NCBI GenBank assembly: GCA_035041965.1
Contig: JAPYMA010003016.1
Coordinates: 55,959 to 119,958, forward strand
Direction of reading: 5' to 3'
DNA from: Anisakis pegreffii
Lineage: Eukaryota > Nematoda > Chromadorea > Rhabditida > Anisakidae
Length of the DNA: 64,000 bases
Both the position numbers and the translations under genes were made by a program. This document shows positions 35,624 to 48,837 of the stretch, one piece after another. Every line of letters begins with the position of its first letter. The stretch's first letter is position 1. Under the pieces are notes generated by a model that worked only from the letters and a program-made list of their open reading frames with translations, was not told the DNA's origin and did no database searches.

Positions 35624-37060
35624 TTATGAAGCGTCTTCACTGATCTGTTTATTTTTGGATGTTGTTTTACGCCTTGGCCGTGTATCCAAGAACTTCAAAT
35701 AGTGATGTCCTCGTGATAATAAAAACCAACTCAGTGCAATCGCGACCACGGATTTCAAAGCTATATTGGATCTGAAATATTCATTCAGATTACAATCTAC
35801 AATCCAAACAAACTATTTCCCTTCAATGAACAAAAAAAAGAAGGTAAAAACTGAAAATTTTGCCGTCAAAGGAAAATTACATTCCTACTCATTGACTGGT
35901 AATGTTATTAACTGCAAAATATTCAAGCCAACTTCGAATCGATTTAACGGTAATGATTTGCATGAGGTACGAAGGTATTTACGTCAGTTGCATCAAACAC
36001 CTAATTGTAAGACAACTCCATCCCCCGTTTGAGAGAACAAATGAAATGAAAAGAACTACTGAACCGGTATTTTTAGCGGTTTGATTGTTTAATTCTCCTC
36101 TTCTATCAAAAAGACTCAATCAGTGTCATTTTGAGGATATCGGGTAAACGAATACAATTCATAAAATATGATGCATACTTGGATGGAAAAAGTGCTTTGA
36201 TGAAGACGGCTGTCAGTAAAGAGCCAAAATTGAACATAACGGCCGCGAAAACACTATACTGAACACGATTCCATGAATCTAACCGATACAAATGTGGTCG
36301 AAAATATACATAAAATCCAACACCCAGATTTGATGTGGACAATATCGAATTTTCTACCGCTAAATCGCATATTGGAAACAATCTGAAGTGTGATTAAAGT
36401 TGTTCAGTCACAATTTGCTCATTCTTCGCCAAAAATTCGACGTTTGTTCCTTTTCAGAACGGCAGAAGAATAAATCTTCGGAACAAATTTATAATTTTGT
36501 GAGAGAGAATGTGTAATGATTGATCTGTTTTTGGACCGATAAAAATTGCAACCGGAAAACTAGTCAAAAGACAGCATAGAGTTCCTTAAAATGGGCAATG
36601 TGCTGACGAAACTATAATCCCATTGAAACAATTTTCTTAGTTGAAACTCTTCAGAATGAGTTATTGCCGATTTGAGTAATGCTTCAACAAGTCAATTCAA
36701 AATACCGAAATGCTGTTCGATCCTAACGAACGCATGAGCAAAAAGTATTCTTATTCGTATCACTGGCGATATAAGCCAATAAGTGCACAAACAGAAAAAA
36801 ATGATATAAATGACATAAAGTGATATAGAATGATATAAAACGATAATGACAGAAAATCTCCGATCCAGAAATATGACGAACCTGGAGAGAATCTGCGGCG
36901 AGAAGATATGAATGGTGTATAGCGTATGGCTGACCGCACCAGTGATTGGTAAGTAGTACGATAGTAATGATCGTGTGCTCATTCGTGGTAATGCCTCACG
37001 TCGCTTATCGCTGAGCCACTTTATTAGGCCCATCGTCAAAAAATACACTAAAATATTCAT
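35624..37060 (-). CDS. Small multi-pass membrane protein, 3 exons, family not recognised
   Basis: Minus-strand exons 37060-36882, 36382-36179, 35771-35624; phases join (2, then 2) and give 176 aa. The start ATG is directly preceded by in-frame TAA and TGA. Four hydrophobic stretches are visible: ILVYFLTMGLIKWL, LLSYYLPITGAVSHTLYTIH, YSVFAAVMFNFGSLLTAVFI and IALKSVVAIALSWFLL. Between the second and third is a conserved-looking polar loop (LYRLDSWNRVQYS). The tail is basic, then acidic (LDTRPRRKTT...SEDAS), so probably cytosolic. The clean phase matches and consistent membrane pattern make this a real gene. I do not know the family. An extra exon in the 499-bp first intron cannot be excluded. 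Confidence 0.65.
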
Positions 37061-40000
37061 TCATTATTCAGTTTGCCTAGCCGGAATTTCGGCAACATAC
37101 AACCAACACCTCATCATCATCATCATCGACTCAATGATCGCTTGAAAAATTGTGATTGAAAAAATTCAGCACAACATTTTTTGATGATCTATTCGAAGTC
37201 ACTCGAATTCAGACAATGTAAAGCCAATAAATCTTCGTCCACATTCGATGATCGTTCGTGAAATCTGTGAGCGTAAAAAAATTATCCGTTTCGTCAGAAA
37301 TTTTTTTCGACAGCGAACAAGGCGCCTATTGGTCAGCTAAAAAAGCTCACGCAAAGCTTCAATTCACCTCCATTACCATCATCACAAATCTCATCAGTTT
37401 TCAATCGTAATGCTGCGTGCGCTATCGCTTTTTCTCTTTTTTTTTTGGAAGTGACTGGAGTAAAATTGATGATTGAATGGTGCGTTAAAGGGGATCAATA
37501 TGTAAATTAGGTGAATAAATCAGTAATGATCAATACGCACACATAAAACACAGGTGCCTTTTGCCATCAATAAAAGCCAACTGTCAAACTAAAATGTTGA
37601 GTTTTCTGCAGCAGCAGTATTGAGTGCCGTTTCGTTATTCTTTAATAAACTGTTCACCTAGAAGCAGCACTCCTTATCTACTGATCAAAAATGCTCACCA
37701 ATCTACCGTACGGAGGTGGGATTGTCTTCTCTAGAAGGCGATTACACAATAATCTTGTGCATAAGTAACATGGAAAGTGGTACTGAGAGAATTGAAGCAA
37801 TAAGAATGGTTGGGTAGTAGTTGCATGAGACATTCGTGTTGTTTATATTCGGATGCTATAATTTATGTCTGCATGAATGAACGTATACATATTAAGCAGG
37901 CAGTCTGAACGTAAAAGAAAAACGAAAAAAAAAAGCTATCGTGCATTCACTTCGTGCATTAGTGAATATGGTGAATAAGGAACAAAAAATGAATCATGCA
38001 TAAAATTGCAATGCAAACGATCGCTATTATTGTACGCACACGAAAAAGCGCCCGAAATAGTGCTCTTAAACCGATTGTCAGTCATGCAAATTCCACAGTG
38101 ATTATGAATACACATTCTGAATTGATTTCGAAAATATTTTTTTGCTATGAACGAATTTCGAATGGAAACCTTGGTGAGGAATGTGAATTTGTAAATATCA
38201 AAACATAATATGAATTGTTTTTTTTGTTGGCATTTTTTCAGGCTGCAGTAAAATTTCAATCAGCGACGTGAACGTTATCGCTATTATTGTCAGTATTGTT
38301 ATTATTATTCGTATAAGTAATGCTCATAAATAATTCGAATATTGTTGAGTTATTATTTTGAATTGAATGATTTCGAATATTATTATTTTTAATTTGATGA
38401 CATTTCGGTGGAAACATTTCGAATTTTTTAAGAAAAATGACTAGCTGCTTTAATCTCAGTTCAAACGCATGAATTATTTAAAAAGTTATTCAATTTTGTT
38501 ACTGCGCTAGAAGTAAGTGTTTTAGGAAATTGGTTTCGAATTTTATTTCAAAAGTATTTTTGACCAACATCGACACTTCTGTCATTTCATTTTTTCCAAA
38601 AAAGTTTGAAACTGTTAATTGACATTCTCCAATGAAAAAACTGTTAACTGAAAGTTTAATTCGAAAAAAACCGTAAGTTAAAATAAGTTGCCAGTGAAAT
38701 TGATAGAATCAGCATTAAAAACACTGATTGTACGAAAAATCTCTCATCAAATAAAAAATTACCATTATGTTATCGTATCCTTTGCAGTGCCTGCAGAGAA
38801 TACGACAAAATAATGCTAATTTTTTCAGAACACTTTATGACAGCATTATGGTGAATCATAACATCAATCTTCATCAGCATTATGCAAATTCTTTTCAAAC
38901 ACTTTATGAATTCATTTCAATGATCGAATTCAATTCAGTCACAAACAACTTTGGAATCATAATGACACTGATTATGTTGATCATGATGGTATCGGCAATT
39001 ATAATCGTCAAAATCTTTGTGGTCTATGAGATCATCAATGATAAAATACTGATAACTGTTCTACAACACGTCATGAAATATGACGGTGATTATATTATGC
39101 ACATGAAGTTCAATATGCACGGAAGACGGCATACAAGATAACAACGGAAATAGCGAATGATAACAACGGAAATAGCGAATGATAACAACGGAAATAGCAG
39201 CGATAATCGATAATCGAAAAGTTGACAGAGAATCGATCACGGAATCGAATGTGATGTTTAGTGGAAACGATTTGGAGCGCGTGTTGCACACTGTAATGTT
39301 ACGATGCAATCGTACATTGCTTGTATTTTCTAATAAAATGGTACATAACAACGGATGAACACTAATTTGATTGATTGTAACGTTTAATAGAGCAGGCGCC
39401 TTTCTTCTCAACATTCCCTACAAACACACACAAAATCTGAATTGCTTCCATGTTAATGGAAGCAATTTGGGAACTAATAATATTCTTCAAATTATTCTGC
39501 TAAAAGATTTGCACTGTTTGCAACTATTATAAAATCGATTCCAATCTAGTCTGGCGCCAACGATTACATAAACTTGATATAAAACTTCGATAAAATTGGT
39601 GTATGGCTTAAAATGAATTGTGCATTCATGTTGACGAGTGTAAAATGGAAAAATTTGGATTGAATGGGTGCAAAAAGTTTGCCTTTGCAAACACTGGATC
39701 TGAACCTAACAAAAGAAAGAAAGGAGATGAAAAAACCAAACAAAAAGAAATGTATGTGCAAAATTCTCAATTTGCAAATCACCTAAAACTTTTCCATCAA
39801 GGATTTCGAAACGTTATAAAATGGATGAACGTCAACTGAGGTGAGGGATTATTTCATTCCATTTGTGCTCAATTGAGCGTTATTCGAAAATTCTTTGACG
39901 AACTATCGGTCACATCTCATAACAAATTCATATTGGCGAGAGAGATGACTAAAGACGCTATAGATTTGAGATTATTTGCATTGAAATTTGGTGAATTCCA

Positions 40001-43000
40001 GCAAGAGACATCACTTCAAATTCGTTTCTCTGTCAAACTTTGCTGAGTAGGATATTTTTAAATAAATACTTGAATAGAGAATTATAAATGTAAGTAGTAG
40101 TGAGTATCGCATAGGCAAATGTGTTGAGAGTAAAGAGGTTAGTTAGTAGAGTTTGAAAGCGATGACATTTAGAGTTATATAGGAAAAGAATCTTAAATAT
40201 GGACATTGCTAAAATTCGCTATTTGAATTCATCCTCTCGAGTGTTAGAAATATGACTGAAAATTGTGAAATAACTCATACTTACAACTGATAAACAAATA
40301 TGATCTTTATTCTACACTTGAGTAAATATTCTCAATGAATTTCAATTCAATCGTAACCATATACTTCTGATCCATTACTATGCAATTTCAATGCACAACA
40401 ATACGCTATCATGTAAGGTCTACAAAACAATCTACGCATAACATTGAGGAAGCAGCATGGCACTAAACACGTTGATGTTGACGAACACGTTGCATGTTAT
40501 CTGAAGTAAGCAGAATATTGTGAATTGAATTTTGTTCGTAAACAAAAGTATTTTGATGAATGATTACGAAAACACACACACACCATCAACACGACAGTCA
40601 GTTTACAACGAAACTCAAAATAACACAACTACGAAGGCAAATATGTACGAAGGCAACATTCGATACGACGACTTATGTTATGTTCAAATGGTTGAAGCGG
40701 AAACGAAAATAGTGAAGACTGACGATAGCTATGTGAAAGTTTTTCTTTGTTGTAATGATTCAAGAGGTGGTTTTATACAATCCAGAATGAAAATAACAAA
40801 TTCTTGAGCAGCATTCGATGTGTTCATTGTATTTGAGAAAGAAACGTGTCGATACTTCAAGATGGGATATCATTTTCAATTTGGTTTGCATAGTTCTGGT
40901 GTGTGTATGTGTGTGTGTGCAGATAAATAATAGATGGATTTTTTTTTGTGAAAAGAAAGAGCGGATAGAAAGAATGAGGATACAACAATATGGATAAGTA
41001 CATGAAAAAGAGACAGGTATCAATTTTTGCAGTTGGCACTGAGTGCAGCTGTTAGAGTTAGGATGTGACAGCGATGAAATGATTTGAAAATGTCAGCAGC
41101 TCCAGAAATTCGCTTCATTTTGCACAACCTTCGTAGGTATATCTCATAGGTAATCGCAAAATTTGACTAACGAACATGAGGTCAAGAGGTAGACCGGAGT
41201 CTGGCACTTAACTAAATCACAAAGCATGGGTTGAATGTAGGTGCGAGCACGAAAGGGAGAATAAGATAAGTTTGAGTTCGAACCTCAGAGTGGGCTGAAA
41301 GCAAAGAAGTTAACGTGCTTAACACAAGCATGAGCTCTAGCCCTAGTGCACATCTAAATGAGCTCATTGTGAGCTAATCAGTAGGTTGCAGGGTTTCAAA
41401 GCCCTGCTGCTAGCGATTAATTAGCAGGATGATACCGAGATGCAAGATCAATTTTGGATTGGTCCAAATAATGCATAGTAAACAGGCAAACGGATGAATG
41501 GAATGGGTGAATAGAAAATATATAATATATCACGACGAAATGATTTGAAAATGTCAGCAATGTGTGTGCATCCTTGAAAAGATATAAAAATGGAAATAAT
41601 AGTGAGATTCACAAATAAGAAATATTGATCAGGCATAAGGCGAACGAGAACCAGTATGAAATTATTGATTATAGCATGAAGATACTGGAAAATTATTTTG
41701 ATGAACGCTGCTAGCCAGTGCGAATGCGGTACAATAAAATGTGGGTTGCTCACAACAATGAAGCAAAATCTTGTCTGATATTACTGAAAAGTGATAAATT
41801 ATCTCTCTCAAAAAAAAAACGCACGGAAACTGCATCTGTCAGCCGATTCAGTGAATTGAGAAATACTATCACAAAAATTTCGCATGAAAAAAAACTGCAA
41901 AAAATTTGGGAGAGAACTGTCTAAAACTTCTATGTTCAACACATATAATACAGTTGAGCTGCAAATGAAGTTCATTTCCGATTATTTCCCTTCCAGTTGA
42001 AAAAAAAGAACTGAAAGTATTTTCGACGGAGAATCATTTTTCATTAGATTGCAATTTTATTACCAATCAAACTCGATGAATAATAGTCTCAAAGAAATGT
42101 TAATGAACTGTTGCGATGAACATTACGAAAGAAACTTCACTCCGCAAAAAAATTTCCATCATCACATCGAAACAAGCAATTAATCTCAAATTTCATTTCC
42201 AACCGTTTTGCTCTAAAATTTGAGCACATCGACAAATAATGACGTATGTTAAAGTGAAAAGGAGAAAGCATTTTATTGTGTTCTGCTGATATATTGATAT
42301 GCTGATAGACATGCAGTAAGCAACATACGTAAGCTCTCGGCTGGCACTAAGAAACTAGAGACCAGAGACTGTTAGCAGAGGCTGCTAAGAGTACCTAAAT
42401 ACTCTCTCTGTGAACTGCTATGTGCATTGGTGAACAATGCTTGTAACTGAAAGCATACGCATGCATACAAGGCCTTTCATTCAGTTTCAGAAGAACGAGT
42501 GCATTCACACTTTCGAATTTCGTTTTTTTTTTTCATTTTGATGCATAGTCTGTGGCTGACAACCAGTTGGTTCAGTTCATTTGATACTATTGCCATCATC
42601 AGCAACAAATTATTTATTAAGAGCGTTTGATCAGCATATCGAACATAAGAAATGTCATCACCAGCAGCAACAGAATTAGCAACTGTGCATAATGTGTTTA
42701 ATCAATATATCATTTACAGCTTAACGATACGAGCAGAATTTAGAAATGTATGCAAAGCAAACAAATTGCGATAATCACTGTGCGGCACGTCGATGAAGTA
42801 CGTTTGAGGTTGCGCTTAGACTGAGTCTCGCAGCCAGGAAGCATTTATATTTGTTTAATTGAAACCTCATCCCAATATGACAGAAACATCTGTTTGATGC
42901 ATAGATAGTTCACCGCAGTATGACAAAAACATTTATTCAGCCCGAGTATGAACCTCAGCCTAAGCCTGAACCCAAATGCAACCCATCGCCATGTCTCACT

Positions 43001-46000
43001 TCAATTACCGTGACTTAGTGCGCAGAAATAGGCCTAACAGTATTAGTCTGTTTTAGAGCAGAAACAAAAACGAAATATGTTTATATTTAAAGTATACATA
43101 GGTTTTTATCATTAACATACCCTATTTCCTATCCTGCTATAAGATTGTATAGAATTTATGCTTAAGATAAATTCGCCTTAAGATATTATTACTATGCGCA
43201 AAGGCATTCAAATCAGTGGCTCATTCTGAAAGACGTCGAGCGTATTATGCAGCTTAAGCATTACTTAGGATCAGCTTTTAATCGGCTGTTAAACCACTTT
43301 ATTGCTATCAGAAAGTGGATCAGTTACAACACCTGCAGTTGCAGTAGTGATGAATGTAAGTTGTGCGATTGTATCACCCTTGAAATTAGCATTGATATAA
43401 ACATTGATTTGGACAAGACGAAACTCCGACAGTGGATATGAGTAATTTTATCTCACAAATAAATGCAGTCAACAACTCACTAACAATCTATGAATATAGT
43501 TCTGTTTTATGCAAACGCTATATGAGTGCATTTTTAGTAATATCTAAAATAGGTATTTCCGTGATGATAAAAATCTCGGAAGTATCCGTGTACATTGACT
43601 TCATCGTCGTTGTCCATTCAATGCGAACACATGCAGCAAGGTTTTCATGAGTACATCAAGCAATTTATATAATCGTTGTCGTGTACATACATTCAGATAA
43701 AGTCAATAAATCAATAATTTTCTCGCATTTCTCATGAACATAACAAAAATTTTCAAATGTAAAATTGAAAAAAGAAAAGGTGAAATAATCTCAATCATAG
43801 GCAATCACTTACCGAATGAAGATTTTGTGAAGTCGGTTCTTTAAGGAGTTATCACCACGAAGCTAGCACGACTTGACGAACACTTCAAACGCACACGTTC
43901 AGTAATACGGAGTGACTGACGGATTTAATGCAAAAGAAATGGAATGACTGAAGTTTTGTGTATGATATGAACACAATTATTCAGTACAAAATACGGAATT
44001 GTATTTTTGTACTTTTCTATACCTTGTTGTTGGTAATTCTTTTCCGTAAGAAAAGAGCAATCTTTCTTCGCAATCGTTATTATAAAATAACACTAATAAC
44101 ATGAAACGAATAACAACGAATGTTCAATTTAATGCGCTTACATTGAAGAGTTATAAGGAATATAAAAAGTAATATTAACGTTATGTATTACAATCCTTAC
44201 GAATACAACAGTAACAGAGATGAGTAACAATGCTTAGAGTTTGTGCTTGATGAATATTACTCGTCTAAGAAGTCAAATGACTGACACAAACATTGAGTGT
44301 TTCATCTAATGACCCAATATCCTCTATTGATCCTTTTAACAGATTTGGTGAGTGGTTAACGGATAATACATAGCAGATGAATGGAACGGAAACAGATAGG
44401 AGGATGAGAATATGAAGGGAAACGGTTCGACAATATAGTTGATCTAATACAGAGAACGTAGACGACAAAATAAGGAGCTGAAATCAACGAGCAAGAGTTG
44501 AATGAAATAACTGAATTACAGGGTGGCAGAAGGTGATTTATGGTAGTAATCGGATAAAATCGGAGTGATTAATGGAATGTTTTGAAATTATTCAGTGAAT
44601 ACGGCTTGACAATAGTGGCACTAGCCTGTGACAGAAACAATAACAATAACGAATGAATGAACAATATCACTGATCAAACGATGATACGTTGCTGTTTAGC
44701 TGTGAGAATATGAATTGTTGAGATTGTTAATATTTATATGAAGTGGAATGAATATTTATCTGTTGAAGTTGTTTGTTGAAGATTTTTTTATTGTGGGTGG
44801 TTATTGACAGCGACAATGGAGTGGGGATTTGTGGAAGAGAAATGGAAAGGAATGGACACATGTGCTGCACTGACGCTGTTTTATGAATGATGGTTTTTGG
44901 TTTTTGGACGAATGATATTATGCAGTTGGAACGTGTGAAAACGAATGCTTGCTTATCTATTAGGGTACTAGCTAGGCAACTGGCAATACTAATACCATGC
45001 TATATGCAATATGGCAGCAGCAGAAAACGGCTTTAATGCTTCGTTTTTTTTGGTTTTCTCGTTCAGTTGGCGTTTTGATGTTTTGATTTTATGTCTTTTT
45101 CATTGGCGGATTTATTGCATTTTAGATGTGAGAAGAATGTGTGATTCATACGAGAATATTTGTGATGTGAACGAAGACGGATAAAACACATCATCATATA
45201 CTGGATAATACGAGAAAATAATCAATTTTCGATCGATAGTTTTTTTGGAGAATCTGATTTCATAAAATTCAACGCATCCATTGCTGAAAAATGAGACACA
45301 AAAATACATGATGACGAATTCGATTTAAATAACAAAATGCAAAAAGATCTGAATCTACTTAAAAATCGTTCGTTGTGCTAAAAAAAGTTTCGTTCGAACC
45401 ATAGAAACTGAAAGGCTCTCTGAAGCTTTTTTTTATGCCTCACTGGCCACATTTTTTTGGATAAAAACTTAAAGATATCCTACGAATTCTCTGAACGGAT
45501 CTCTCCTTTATTCCTGTCAAGACTCAGTTTTATCCGATAAGCTGACATGAGCATACTGACTCAAGCATGAACGCGCGTACACAATGGTCGACCAATGGGA
45601 TATGGACTATTTTTGCAAGAATTATATTGAATATGAAAGTGAGTAGATGGTTTGCAAGTGTATTGTTATTCAACTGCGATAAAGTGTTTGAAAACAATGT
45701 ATTTGCAAAGGAAAAAGATAAGCGTTATAAACTTGATAACGTAACCAAACCGATTAAGATTAGTATTGAGGAATAGGTTGAGCATTTTGAGTTATTTGCA
45801 AAAAATTGGCTTGATTGTTTGCTAATGCTCAAAAATGCTCAATTTTATTGGTATGGAATGGAATGAATATTATGGGATGCAAGCTGATCTACTGATGGCA
45901 TAATGAAGGGATCACATCGGATCATTTCCATAAAAACACAATAACGAACTAGTCAATGATGAACTGCAGAACGAATTGCGTTAGAATTTCAAGTCGATGC

Positions 46001-48690
46001 ATTCATGCAATAAGATTCAAACGAGAAATTTTTTTTGAAATAGACTTCAAGCATTTCATGTGGGATTTTCTGTTGCATTCGATGCGACATGTGCAACAGG
46101 ATGAAACAGTGTAGCCTTAAGAACTTTTGACCAAAGTATTTTTTTGTGATTTGGGGAGCAGAAGTGATCGGGATCCTTCACGATGATATTGCCAATCAGT
46201 TATTGAACGTTAGCGTTTTTCGCTTTTCTCAATCTGGCCTAAGAAAATCCATAACTAATCACTCGAGCATTTCAAGTCATTACCTAAAGAGTTGTGCTAA
46301 TTTAATGCGAATGGCGGAGTAGTTCGAAAGAAGTAATTGATAAAATGACAACCAGATTGCATTCTTTGAGGACTTATCCAGGTATCAGCATGCTTGCTAC
46401 GTTTCTAATATGTAATTGAATGCAGATTTATATGAAACACATTGAATGTCAGTATCATAAAGCCGTGAAATTCATGAATTGATAATAGGAGTAATAAATC
46501 TATCACATTCACCATTATTTGAATCAATCTGAAAGCAACAGAAACATTAAAATGATGAATGTTAAATGCTGAAAACCACGATCATAAAAATATTTTTAGC
46601 ACTCAGTTGTATATGTCTGCAGTTTAGTGGCAACATTACACAATTATTATCGTATCCAAGCAAAGCTAAAAGTATTGGAAACCCATTATCGACCACGTTA
46701 CCATGATCACCCGAATACATAAAAGCATTGAGGACGCTGTGAAATTGTAATATTTTTCTACTGCAACCATAGGATACGGTTCTACTTTATTGGCTATTAA
46801 AACGGACATTTGGTTGTGAATTCATTCATGGATAAAATTTTTAAAAAATCTCACAATACTCACGGATGTAGCCATTCATATTACATAAACGATTGCTGAA
46901 TTCGATTACGATAGAAATATCAATAAAACTATAGTGAATTTGCCTATAGTGAATCTCAATTTTTGCTTCCAAAAAAATCATTTCCAGAATACAGCTTAAT
47001 AGCTCTTTGTGTTTCCATTTTTCTTCCTCAGAATAGTCATATATCATAATCTGTTTTGCTGGAAAATTTTTTCAACTGTTTTGCATCATCAACGATAAAT
47101 ATTATTTTGGGTTAGCAATTTCGAATCTCATTGAGCATCGTTTACTCGTAGTCTTAGTCTCATTCTTCGTTCCAAATGTTTCTCTTCTTATATTCTCTTC
47201 CACTCTCCTAAATTGTCCGCCGTCTTTTCAGCTCCATCCGCCATTTCATTTCACATTTTCAATTTCCTTAAACTCATCTGTTTTTTTTTCACCACATTTT
47301 GCATTCATACGAAAATTGATGAGCATTCCAGTGAGAGTTCGCTTTCGAAAAGGTTCGACCTTGAAGGGAACCACGGAATGTTCATAAACCAAACCAACTG
47401 CCACTCACTTGTTTCTGACTTTCAGTGGGAATGAAGAAAACAATTTTGTTTTGAATGCCCACCGAAGAATAATGCGAATAATTCTGTCGATGGGTTTCAA
47501 ATTAATCATTGTTTCATTTTCTTGAAAATATCATAATGGTACTGCAGAAACATGCGTTAACCTTCGTCCAATGAAATCATATGAACTTGGAATCGATGAT
47601 CCTGAATGATAGAAGTGTTTTAATGTTACGATGTAAACATACAAAAAACACTCTTCGTTTGAGAACATTGAATCGTGTGTTACACTTTATTTCCCATAGC
47701 GTACTCATCATAATTTGCACACGACGGATTAATCAACACATTATTCTTACTGGTTAATGAGCAGATTAACTAGAGACAGCAGATGCCATATTCAAAAAAC
47801 TGCACCCTCGGATATTCTCATTGTCTCTAACGAATTTTATATATTCTTCTGGTTAGAAGACAGATTTATAGTTTCTGAAAAAAAGCTCCTTCAATGATAG
47901 AAGTTTTTTGACAAAATCTATTCCTCTGATAAAAATTCGGAATATGGGTTCATAGTTCATACAAAAAACCGTCTTTTGATCTCCATGATCACATCCAACT
48001 TATATACGGTTATCACATATAGCAAATTAAGTGAGCCTATAAGACCAACTCTTACCAGCAATCTAATGATTTAAATATTTAAATTAAATATCATAGGAGA
48101 GACTCCTCGTTTTCAAAAAGTATGGATTTTACTCATGTAAAATTTTCTTTCCTAAAGTATAGCTTAAAATGACCTCAATGAGTTTATTATTCGAAGCAAT
48201 AAGTATGGCATATTCACACAACCTGTATCTTTAAAAACTCATAATTTCATGCATTTCTTCGAAGAGAAATTTACAGAAATTTTACAATTGTACTTTAAGG
48301 GCAATGTTTTGAACAATTCTCTGGAATGGAACCTTTAAAAGCAACTGAATAAACAATCAACGTTTAGTTGCCAATAAAGCAATAACTAGGTTTCGATCAT
48401 ATTTTATCAGAAAAAACATCTTCTTTTGCATTCATATAATGGGGCATTCTCATGCTTAAAAAGTTTAATTTATTGATGGTACATTCATATTAATTGAAGT
48501 AAGGCTCTGTGACAGTGGTTCTCATAACAGGTGAAATTACCCATTTTAGAAAATTTTGAGGTGTCAAGGGGTAATCGAAGGGGTCGGTTAGTATTTCGTG
48601 TAGTTGCTATAATATGATTCAACGCCACTGTGACCGCGTTTTCTAACTCGGATATGTGAATGCGGTTACTTGATGGCAACACTTTCATTC
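37061..48690. other. Long gene-poor stretch
   Basis: About 11.6 kb without a supported gene. It contains many short open frames with no domain, T/A-rich tracts, a 22-bp tandem repeat at 39137, a 22-bp direct repeat of GAAATGATTTGAAAATGTCA near 41075 and 41536, and degenerate AGCCTAAGCCTGA-like blocks near 41320 and 42950. The latter follows a TTATTCAG acceptor-like site and reads PEYEPQPKPEPKC in one frame. Regulatory sequence or small unseen exons are possible. Confidence 0.5.
39137..39201. repeat. 22-bp tandem repeat, 3 copies
   Basis: Three copies of GATAACAACGGAAATAGCGA(AT) at 39137, 39159 and 39181, the last one diverging after 19 bases into a GATAATCGATAATCG run. Confidence 0.85.
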
Positions 48691-48837
48691 TCATATTCTC
48701 TGAGTATCATTAGCTCGTCCGGGCCTAACAGGGTTTTCATTCGTTTTAGCAGGTTTTTCATTCTTTTCCTTGCTGCTATGATCGCTCTCATAGCTTTTAT
48801 CACCAAAAGTGTTCTCTTCTGCTAATTTCTCATTCAT
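48691..48837 (-). CDS. Possible C-terminal exon or small ORF, charged, 48 codons
   Basis: Minus-strand frame MNEKLAEENTFGDKSYESDH... continuing Lys/Glu/Asn-rich to RPGRANDTQRI and TGA. Its composition differs from the random T-rich frames around it. A TTAG acceptor with phase-1 continuation lies six codons into it (before AEENTF), so it may be the last exon of a minus-strand gene whose other exons I could not place. No domain recognised. Confidence 0.3.
   Translation of the reverse strand: MNEKLAEENTFGDKSYESDHSSKEKNEKPAKTNENPVRPGRANDTQRI

Noticed and set aside
38767..39141. 124-codon plus-strand frame
   Set aside because: Ile/Met/His/Asn-rich composition matches AT-rich random sequence and ends in a tandem repeat.
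40889..40921. (TG)n/(CA)n stretch giving Thr-His frames
   Set aside because: Simple microsatellite; the frames are artefacts.
41250..41320. B-box-like GGTTCGAAC on the minus strand, possible tRNA or tRNA-derived SINE
   Set aside because: No cloverleaf or A box can be drawn around it.
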